From JAUXLW01 sp964195005 (GTDB lineage Bacteria; Actinomycetota; Acidimicrobiia; Spongiisociales; SHLN01): DNA of 20,845 nt. This document shows, one piece after another, positions 15,414 to 20,845 of the stretch. Position numbers and translations under genes: made by a program. Numbering within the stretch: the first letter of the stretch is position 1; the number at the start of each line of letters is the position of its first letter. The notes under the pieces are model-generated. The model searched no databases. It was given only the letters and a program-made list of their open reading frames with translations, and was not told where the DNA came from. The stretch covers positions 1 through 20,845 of the forward strand of contig CAXMOO010000179.1 in assembly GCA_964195005.1 (NCBI GenBank), read 5' to 3'.

Positions 15414-16988
15414 TCAACGCGACTCGGACCGCCTGAACTGGTAGGCGACCCGGTTCATCAGTCGTTGGTACCCGCCGAGGTTGGCTGGCGCGCCCGGTCC
15501 TCCTGCGGGTGCCGGGACGGTGTCCGATACACCAACGGCGGTGGCCAGCATCGGTAGTGCTGCAGTGTCGAAGTAGTGCGAGACGAGATCGTCAAAGAAG
15601 GTCAAGCCCGTCGCCCCCAGACCCAGCGCGAATGCGGCCAACGCCAGACGGCCAGAAACTATCCCGGCTTCGAGCTGAGCCACTCGGTAGCCACGGGACC
15701 CGAGAGCGTCCATGATCGGATCGAGCCGGGCATTATGAAAGACCGTGTAGGCCGAGTCGCCGCCGAGCGGTTGGTTGAGGCACAACTCGGCACTCGCCTT
15801 TCGTACCGATTCATCACTGGCGAGCAGCTCGACCGATGAACTGCTCCAGCGATACGCCCCGGGCTGGAGTCCGTCGATCGCATGTGCGTTTACGTAGTGC
15901 TCGAGCAGCGTGCCGTCCCGAGTCGCGTCCAGGGTCACGGCCCGGGTTGCGGCAGCCAGCGGCCACATGAGCTGGTGCTGGCCAATCGAATCGTGGCGCA
16001 TAGCCCTGGTTGAGCCTCGACGCAAGATGACAGATTCGATCGGTTCCTCGGGGGCCGACGGCGGTAAGTCGATGCTGGTTGGCATGTTGGAGCTGACTGC
16101 CCGGGCGGCGAGGAGCCAATCGTCGATGTCGTCGATGGTCAACGCGCTACCCGCCTGGGCCTCGACCACGAGGGGAAGGCGGATCGGGTTGGGCGCGACC
16201 TGGACAACTTCGAGGTGCAAGGGTGCCAGATTCGGAATCGGGTCCGCCTTTGTCCCAGCTTGGGATCCCAGCGCTACAACGGCTATTGGGACTTCATCCA
16301 CACCGTCGATCCCCAGTAAATCGTTCACTGTCTGGTCGGCGAATCCGGCGAAGACGTGGGCGTCAACCCCGTGGGCCTCGGCCGCTGAGAGTAGGTTCGC
16401 CAGCATCGCGCCGGTGTCCCAGTAGAGATGGCGCCAGCCTCGTTCACCGTATTTCCAGGTTGTGCGCCAAACCAAGCCCGTGAAGATGAGGGCGACGGGC
16501 GCGCTCAGCGAAAGCGAACCGCGAAAGTCGCCTGACCGCAGCTCCGTCAACCCGAACTCCAGGGGTGCAAAGTGGTGCACTCCGACCGGTACGCCGGCGA
16601 TCCCGGGCCCGGCGACGACGTAGACCTCGACCGGGTGAAGGTTCCCGGCCGACATCGCGGCTCGGAAATAGATCTTTCTCCTGGCTGATGCTTCAGTCGT
16701 GCGGGTAACGCCGGCTGTGAGGTAGAGAAGCGTGGCCAGCAGTGATATGTCGAGAGGTTTGCTGTCACCCTGAGCACCGCTTAGTACTGCTACCGCCGGG
16801 TGCGTCGACGGCACAAGTGCACGCGGCAGCGGAGAAATTGGGCGGTTGCGATACCTCTTGAACGGTTCAGGCGCGTTATCCGGATCAAGTCGGCGGTATT
16901 GGACGAGCCGCTCCGGCTCAACTGGCGGCGTCCCATGCTTGGTTGAATCGTGGATGGCGTCCGCTGCTGCTCGCGTCTGCACCGTCAC
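15414..16988 (-). CDS. SagB/ThcOx-type dehydrogenase with two nitroreductase-like domains
   Basis: 524 aa with a duplicated flavin nitroreductase fold. The N-terminal unit (about 45-265) has the SagB-like FMN-contact segment RAAMSAGNLHPVEVYVVAG (109-127) and YWDTGAMLANLLSAAEAHG. The C-terminal unit (about 318-505) has ILRRGSTRAM and ALGLGATGLTFFDDLVSHYF. SagB/ThcOx proteins are FMN oxidases, best known for turning azolines into azoles in ribosomal peptides. No cyclodehydratase or precursor peptide is visible here, so the substrate is unknown. Start is GTG at 16988; a second GTG two codons on is possible. It is divergent from the binding-protein gene at 17068 across about 80 bp. Confidence 0.8.
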   Translation of the reverse strand: MTVQTRAAADAIHDSTKHGTPPVEPERLVQYRRLDPDNAPEPFKRYRNRPISPLPRALVPSTHPAVAVLSGAQGDSKPLDISLLATLLYLTAGVTRTTEASARRKIYFRAAMSAGNLHPVEVYVVAGPGIAGVPVGVHHFAPLEFGLTELRSGDFRGSLSLSAPVALIFTGLVWRTTWKYGERGWRHLYWDTGAMLANLLSAAEAHGVDAHVFAGFADQTVNDLLGIDGVDEVPIAVVALGSQAGTKADPIPNLAPLHLEVVQVAPNPIRLPLVVEAQAGSALTIDDIDDWLLAARAVSSNMPTSIDLPPSAPEEPIESVILRRGSTRAMRHDSIGQHQLMWPLAAATRAVTLDATRDGTLLEHYVNAHAIDGLQPGAYRWSSSSVELLASDESVRKASAELCLNQPLGGDSAYTVFHNARLDPIMDALGSRGYRVAQLEAGIVSGRLALAAFALGLGATGLTFFDDLVSHYFDTAALPMLATAVGVSDTVPAPAGGPGAPANLGGYQRLMNRVAYQFRRSESR

Positions 16989-17067
16989 CTCGCATCGGCT
17001 TTGATTGGGGCAGACCTATAGCCAAGCACAGTTAGATCGAAGGGACCATGCCGAAAAGGGCACTCCT

Positions 17068-18030
17068 ATGTTGACGGCGGCGGCCACCCTCAGCTTGAGT
17101 GGCCAGCTTCGGTTGCAGGGTCGCCAGGCCGCCCGCGGCCTTGAGTTGTGGGCGTCTACCGAGGACATAGACCTGCAAATCGTGGACGACGCCGGTTCCC
17201 CAGCCAAGGCTATTGACGAATACCGCGAGTGGCTTGGCACCGGAGTCGACGTATTGTTGAGTCCCTATGGCAGCGGACTGGTGCGCCGGGTGGGGCCGCT
17301 CGTATCCGCGCATGGATCCTTGCTGTGGAATCACGGTGGCTCCGCCGACGACTTGGCTCGTCAGTTCATCGTGTCTATTCCCGCTGCTGCTTCGACTTAC
17401 TTCGTCGGAGCGGTGGAGCTTGCCCACCGGAGGGGCCTGCAGGAGATTGTGCTTGTTCATGGGAGAGGCCGTTTCGCCTCGGTGGTAGTCGCGGGAGCTC
17501 GGCAACGAGCCACCGACCTCGGACTCGACGTGCGAGAGATGGATATCAAAGGATGGTCTTCTTCTGGATCGCTCGGTGACGCCGGTGTTCTGATCGTGGG
17601 CAGGTTCGCGGAGGACGTTGCTCTCGTGGAACAGATCCGTGCCGACCGCGACGTCGGGCTGGTCGGCTGTGTAGCGGCCGGACTGCTCGAATTCGGAAGG
17701 CGTCTGGGTGCTGCAGCTGATGAAGTCGTGGCTCCCGTACAATGGATCGCCGATGCCGCCGACCCCGAAGTGGGCCCTTCCGGGGCTGAGTTCCGGTTGA
17801 ACTACCAGGATCGGTACGGGGAGCTGCCTGGTTACGTGGCAGCGCAGGCTGCCGCGGCAGGACACCTCGGTTCGGAGGCTCATCGTCGCCAATTCAGTCA
17901 CCACGACATCAGGCGGTGGAAAACCACGTCGTTGCTGGGTCCCTTCGAACTCGATAAAGCATGGCGCCAGATCGGGCATGGGCCGCTGACCATCGAGTGG
18001 CGCAACGGTGAGCAGGTACAGGCGACATAG
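17068..18030 (+). CDS. Cytoplasmic periplasmic-binding-protein-fold protein (Leu/Ile/Val-binding type)
   Basis: 320 aa. The ATG at 17068 has AAAAGGG seven bases upstream, and the mature fold begins immediately (LTAAATLSLSGQLRLQGRQAARGLELWA), where family members normally have a signal or lipoprotein peptide first. A TTG further upstream (17005) adds only polar residues. The typical two-lobe pattern follows: VDVLLSPYGSG, VGAVELAHRRGLQEIVLVHGRGRFA, AGVLIVGRFAED, then the ligand-domain FRLNYQDRYGELPGYVAAQAAAAG. Without a signal it should be cytosolic, like AmiC-type sensors that bind a small amide or amino acid. No ABC transporter genes are nearby. Divergence from the SagB-like gene suggests it senses or carries that enzyme's substrate, which is inference. 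Confidence 0.75.
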   Translation: MLTAAATLSLSGQLRLQGRQAARGLELWASTEDIDLQIVDDAGSPAKAIDEYREWLGTGVDVLLSPYGSGLVRRVGPLVSAHGSLLWNHGGSADDLARQFIVSIPAAASTYFVGAVELAHRRGLQEIVLVHGRGRFASVVVAGARQRATDLGLDVREMDIKGWSSSGSLGDAGVLIVGRFAEDVALVEQIRADRDVGLVGCVAAGLLEFGRRLGAAADEVVAPVQWIADAADPEVGPSGAEFRLNYQDRYGELPGYVAAQAAAAGHLGSEAHRRQFSHHDIRRWKTTSLLGPFELDKAWRQIGHGPLTIEWRNGEQVQAT

Positions 18031-18165
18031 AGGCGGGAGGCAGAGACCAACGCCCAGGTAGGGCGGCTCATTTGCCGGTTATTTGCAGCGAAGAAACCCG
18101 CGTGCCGGCAATACAAGATCCTTGAACCCTCGCAGATCGGAGCAACCATCGGTGCGTCATCAGCG

Positions 18166-19086
18166 CTAGATGAGATCGTCTTCAGTCAAGCCAGAGCTCG
18201 GGTGTCGGAGTCGGCCCAACGCCACGATTATTATCTGACCTACCCGTTCCGGGGTGAGGTTCAGCTCAGCCGCGATCTCGCGAAAGGTTCTTGGTTCCCC
18301 GTCTACAAATCCATATCGAAGAAGCAGGATCCTGCCTTCCCGGGCCGGGAGACCTGCAATGGCTGCTCGCAGGGCCTCGCTAACAGCGTCAGTCTCGGCG
18401 TGGACCACCGGATCGTTCTCGTCGTCCTCAACGATGACGAAGTCACCCAGTGTTGCTCCGTCCTCACCGATGGGGCTTTCGAGGCTTAGGGAGTCAGAAA
18501 CCGTCAACGCCTCCTGAACCTGAGCTTCGCTCAATCCGGTCTCTCGGGAGAGTTCGTATACCGTGGCGTCACGTCCGAGCCGATTCTTGGTGGCGTGGAC
18601 GATGGCGGCCGCATTTGACAAACGTCCCGGCACGCGGATGGTCCGTGACCGCTCATTCACCGCCCGGCTCAAAGCTTGGCGGATCCACCAGGAGGCGTAG
18701 GTCGAGAACTTAAAGCCCTTCCGCCACTCAAATTTGTCGACTGCCCGCATAAGGCCCAGGTTGCCTTCCTGGATGAGGTCGATGAACTCAACACCCTGCA
18801 CCCATCTGAACTTGTTGGCGTGTGCAACTACGAGCCGCAGGTTGGAGTTGAGGAAACGACTGTGAGCCTCCTCACCGGCTCGCACCGCGTGCTGCGATGT
18901 GACCCGTTCACCCGTCGAGAGGCGCTCCTCGGTTGCGAGTCGCTCGGAGCCAGCCCGACCGTCTTCCATGGTCTGGGCGAGGTCCACCTCTTCTTCTGCG
19001 GTGAGCAAGTCGAACCGTGCGATGCTGGTGAGGTAAAAGGTGACGTCGTCAACAGCGCCACTTACTTCCCTTCGGGCGGTCACCAT
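18166..19086 (-). CDS. RNA polymerase sigma factor, sigma-70 family (RpoD-like, group 2)
   Basis: 306 aa from ATG 19086, chosen because AGGTGG lies five bases upstream. Region 1.2 (DVTFYLTSIARFDLLTAEEEVDLAQ) is present but not the acidic region 1.1, so it is probably a non-essential group 2 factor. Region 2 (76-146) carries FIDLIQEGNLGLMRAVDKF and the -10 recognition helix FSTYASWWIRQALSRAV (127-143). Region 3 spans about 152-226. Region 4 (240-295) has LRYGF, GEPRTFREIAAELNLTPERVGQI and ends LRHPSS. Near-consensus recognition helices predict housekeeping-like promoters. A SufB-like 31-codon ORF ends 14 bases upstream (finding). No anti-sigma gene is adjacent. Confidence 0.92.
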   Translation of the reverse strand: MVTARREVSGAVDDVTFYLTSIARFDLLTAEEEVDLAQTMEDGRAGSERLATEERLSTGERVTSQHAVRAGEEAHSRFLNSNLRLVVAHANKFRWVQGVEFIDLIQEGNLGLMRAVDKFEWRKGFKFSTYASWWIRQALSRAVNERSRTIRVPGRLSNAAAIVHATKNRLGRDATVYELSRETGLSEAQVQEALTVSDSLSLESPIGEDGATLGDFVIVEDDENDPVVHAETDAVSEALRAAIAGLPAREGRILLLRYGFVDGEPRTFREIAAELNLTPERVGQIIIVALGRLRHPSSGLTEDDLI

Positions 19087-19100
19087 GGTTCCACCTGCCC

Positions 19101-19196
19101 TCACCTAGCTTGGAAGGGGGGCTCTAAGACGTCCTCGTCTTGTTTGTCGTGCCAGCCGAGCTGATACGCGCCTAGGTCGATATCAACCGTCGTCAT
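19101..19196 (-). pseudogene. SufB-like N-terminal fragment (31 codons) upstream of the sigma gene
   Basis: An ATG at 19196 opens a short frame: MTTVDIDLGAYQLGWHD, then KQDEDVLEPPFQAR and a TGA. The segment LGAYQLGWHD...EDVLEP resembles the start of the Fe-S assembly scaffold SufB (LGxYxFGWHD...YVFEPKRGL). It departs just where SufB reads KRGL and stops at once. The RBS is weak. It lies directly before the sigma gene on the same strand and faces away from the SufR-like gene. A truncated sufB left by rearrangement is my preferred reading; a translated leader peptide is the alternative. Confidence 0.4.
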
Positions 19197-19247
19197 GTCT
19201 CTGCGACTCTTCACGCTCTGAGATGTCGATGGGATTTCCCCTATGGT

Positions 19248-19263
19248 TATAGTGACAACTGTA
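19248..19263. promoter_or_regulatory. Imperfect AT-rich dyad in the sufR-like / sigma divergent region
   Basis: TATAGT-GACA-ACTGTA is symmetric at five of six pairs. With a two-base indel the symmetry extends outward to CCTATGG on the left and CATGG on the right (about 19240-19270). The minus strand also carries TATAAC within it, as a possible -10. Position suits an operator of the adjacent regulator. Confidence 0.35.
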
Positions 19264-19489
19264 TCATGGTCTTGTCGGGTTCTGTATGTTGGGAGCGTGA
19301 AAAGTGGCGAGATGGTAATAGGGCCGCGAGTCCCGGGCGACGCCTCGAGACAGCAGCTCACACCGGCGCGGATGGCAGCCGTGTGGCCCTCCACCCCATC
19401 TGTCGCCGCGACCCAGCGGGTCGGCAACACCCCTCCTCGCTCGCTGCCGGCTAGAGAATCAGGCTGTCGTAGCGAGCTAGGCGGTTGCC

Positions 19490-20191
19490 GTGAGTGAGCA
19501 CCGATTCGACGACATGATGTCGGACGCGATGTCGTCGCTTGGTGACCCCACCCGGCGCGCGATCTACCTCGCGTCGCGGGAGTCCGAGCAGGCGATATCT
19601 GTGGCCGAGGTCGCCGACGCGTTCGATTTGCATCCCAATGTCGCCCGCTATCACCTCGACCATCTAGTGAAGGCCGGCTATCTGCAGGTCAAGACGGCAT
19701 CCACTGGGTCGAGTGGTGGACGTCCGGCGCATCTGTACAAAGCCACAGATCTAGAGATTCACATCGATTTGCCGCCGGAGAACTTTGAGCTGTTGGCTTC
19801 ACTGCTGACGCGAGTGCTGCAGCGGGTCGCCTCGGTCGACACGGCCGAGCTTGCCTTCGAGGTGGGCCTCGTCCAGGGAGAAGAATTCGCCGCTGCCCTC
19901 GACCTGTCTCACGATGCCGATCTTGCAGCCAAGACGCAAGTGGCGGCCGAGATCATGCAGGGATTGGGGTTCCGTATCGGCATGAGCTTCGATAGCCCTG
20001 GCTGTGGGTACCAGACAACCCACTGTCCCTTCGGGAAGGTCGCGCTCGAGAATCCCAGAATCGTTTGCGCCCTGGACCGGGGCCTTGTCACCGGGTTGAT
20101 TAGAGCCATGGACGAGACCGTTGACGTGACCGTCGTACCCCACACCAGGATCGGTGAACCCTGCAGAACCTTGGTGACAATCGCCTCCTGA
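19490..20191 (+). CDS. sufR: SufR-like winged-helix regulator with C-terminal Fe-S-type cysteines
   Basis: 233 aa. Residues 12-70 form a winged HTH of the ArsR/DeoR-like kind: LGDPTRRAIYLASRE, VAEVADAFDLHPNVARYHLDHLVKAGYL, and the wing SSGGRPAHLYKAT. The C-terminal domain holds four cysteines, C172 and C179 (CGYQTTHCPFG), C193 (RIVCALDRG) and C225 (EPCRT). The CPFG motif and 13-residue C179-C193 spacing fit the SufR family, which binds an Fe-S cluster and represses the suf operon when clusters are sufficient. Start is GTG at 19490 with AGGCGG five bases upstream. The usual sufBDC partners are absent apart from a sufB-like fragment upstream, so the name is a family-level call. Confidence 0.75.
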   Translation: MSEHRFDDMMSDAMSSLGDPTRRAIYLASRESEQAISVAEVADAFDLHPNVARYHLDHLVKAGYLQVKTASTGSSGGRPAHLYKATDLEIHIDLPPENFELLASLLTRVLQRVASVDTAELAFEVGLVQGEEFAAALDLSHDADLAAKTQVAAEIMQGLGFRIGMSFDSPGCGYQTTHCPFGKVALENPRIVCALDRGLVTGLIRAMDETVDVTVVPHTRIGEPCRTLVTIAS

Positions 20192-20279
20192 TCCGGACTG
20201 GAGTAGGCCCACCCGTGGAATCTCGCACCGCTGGATCCATCGCGCAGCAGATGCACGTTCTGGACCAGACTTTTCCCTA

Positions 20280-20307
20280 TTGCACTAGTGAAAACTAAGG
20301 GTAGGCT
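20280..20307 (+). promoter_or_regulatory. Putative ferredoxin promoter overlapped by a GGGTAGGCTACCC dyad
   Basis: TTGCAC (20280-20285) and TAGGCT (20302-20307) are 16 bases apart. The -10 lies inside the perfect dyad GGGTAG-G-CTACCC (20299-20311). The 19-mer centred there agrees with the IdeR/DtxR box consensus at 13 of 19 positions, which is borderline. Confidence 0.4.
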
Positions 20308-20320
20308 ACCCCCGGCGGGA

Positions 20321-20340
20321 TTCCACTACCCCTTGTGGAA
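20321..20340. repeat. Inverted repeat TTCCAC-N8-GTGGAA
   Basis: Six-base perfect arms around TACCCCTT, just downstream of the putative ferredoxin promoter. It could be an operator or a leader hairpin. Confidence 0.4.
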
Positions 20341-20373
20341 ACAGTTGTCCAGTGCGTCCCCTCCCGCCTCGGA

Positions 20374-20416
20374 GATCGGCTCCGGGTTGTACTCCTCCCG
20401 CCACCCGGGGCCGATC
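20374..20416 (+). promoter_or_regulatory. Long hairpin in the ferredoxin 5' leader
   Basis: GATCGGCTCCGGGT (20374-20387) pairs with ACCCGGGGCCGATC (20403-20416): 13 Watson-Crick pairs and one U-G wobble, around a 15-base loop containing ACTCCTCCC. The loop is complementary to purine-rich Shine-Dalgarno-like sequence (AAGGAG at 20421-20426, and AGAGG nearer the start). It lies 34 bases before the ferredoxin ATG and has no T-tract. Confidence 0.5.
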
Positions 20417-20450
20417 CCTCCAAGGAGCGGGGACCAGAAGAGGTGTTGTC

Positions 20451-20723
20451 ATGAAGGTGTGGATCGACCAGGACCTGTGCACCGGTGACGGCCTGTGTGA
20501 GGAGATCGCCCCGGACGTGTTCCAGGATCGTGACGACGGCCTGTGGATCGTGAAAGAGGAAGCCAAGCACTTCGGCACGGCCACGATCTTCGACGGAGCA
20601 GAGGGTGAAGGCCACGGCCCCGAAGGGGCGTCCGGTCTCGCCCGGGTGCCCGATGGTATGGAAGACATCGTGGTCGAAGCCGCCGAGGAATGTCCCGGCG
20701 AGTGCATCTTCATCGACCCATGA
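20451..20723 (+). CDS. Small Fe-S ferredoxin ([3Fe-4S]/[4Fe-4S] single-cluster type)
   Basis: 90 aa from ATG 20451, with AGAGG eight bases upstream. The N-terminal half, MKVWIDQDLCTGDGLCEEIA followed by PDVF, carries C10 and C16. The C-terminal AAEECPGECIFIDP supplies C81 and C85. This is the actinobacterial single-cluster ferredoxin layout, which passes single electrons to cytochromes P450 or other oxidoreductases. Cys85 beyond the standard three allows a [4Fe-4S] form. An acidic Gly-rich insert (about 44-62) separates the halves, as in many Acidimicrobiia homologs from memory. It lies 259 bases after sufR, same strand, with its own probable promoter. Confidence 0.88.
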   Translation: MKVWIDQDLCTGDGLCEEIAPDVFQDRDDGLWIVKEEAKHFGTATIFDGAEGEGHGPEGASGLARVPDGMEDIVVEAAEECPGECIFIDP

Positions 20724-20821
20724 CCACTCAACGACGGCTGCGTCGACCACCACGGCAGCGCCCGTCCAACCCGACACGGCACCGCCGGTTCACACCGGGG
20801 TGGTGTCTGTTGGGAGCCGCC

Positions 20822-20845
20822 GTGGCGACACCGCTTCACGATCTC
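20822..20845 (+). CDS. Possible start of a gene running off the window
   Basis: GGGAG lies five bases upstream of a GTG at 20822, from which VATPLHDL is open to the window edge. Eight codons cannot identify a family; chance is quite possible. Confidence 0.25.

Noticed and set aside
19197..19430. Minus-strand frame extending the SufB-like ORF upstream to 109 codons
   Set aside because: The added residues are unlike SufB, cross the AT-rich dyad and have no RBS; the ATG at 19196 is the likelier start.
20295..20839. Minus-strand frames of 160 and 177 codons over the ferredoxin
   Set aside because: Antisense shadows of the ferredoxin gene and its leader.

Overview
The window looks like chromosomal DNA of a high-GC actinobacterium. 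The strongest taxonomic clue is a clear bacterial proteasome activator (Bpa) ending in a GNYL tail, a family tied to the actinobacterial 20S proteasome. Also consistent are the frequent GTG/TTG starts, probable leaderless genes, a SufR-type Fe-S regulator and a ferredoxin of the kind common in Acidimicrobiia. The class-level guess (Acidimicrobiia-like) is inference; Actinomycetota is well supported.

Layout. 1-3.1 kb: two tiny membrane proteins, a Thr/Pro-linker lipoprotein with a lamin-tail-like domain, a sulfide:quinone-reductase-like flavoprotein and a three-helix membrane protein. 3.2-8.2 kb: an alpha/beta-hydrolase::OsmC fusion, a perfect 28-bp palindrome, bpa, an ACT-domain malic enzyme, an M20 metallopeptidase and a MOSC protein. 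8.4-12.1 kb: a GMC flavin oxidoreductase divergent from a glutamine-dependent asparagine synthetase; the pair may serve natural-product or glycan chemistry. 12.1-13.4 kb: a 1.25-kb gene-free region with two copies of a tRNA-Val-like 3' half, several perfect inverted repeats (one pair 244 bp apart) and an AT-rich island. This reads as an old integration site.

13.4-18.0 kb: a probably leaderless type II NADH dehydrogenase, a remnant of an FG-GAP-like repeat protein, then a double-domain SagB/nitroreductase-type flavoprotein divergent from a periplasmic-binding-protein fold that has no signal peptide. 18.2-20.7 kb: a group-2 sigma-70 factor on the minus strand. Just upstream of it is a 31-codon ORF resembling the extreme N-terminus of SufB. 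A SufR-like 4-Cys regulator is transcribed away from both, followed by a small Fe-S ferredoxin with an elaborate 5' leader.

Functionally the window is dominated by redox chemistry (five flavoenzymes or quinone/NADH oxidoreductases, OsmC, ferredoxin) with Fe-S-linked control at the right end. The most interesting arrangements are the sufR / sufB-fragment / sigma-factor junction, the SagB-like enzyme with its cytosolic binding protein, and the tRNA-fragment region with inverted repeats. No CRISPR array, rRNA, intact tRNA, transposase or integrase gene was recognised.
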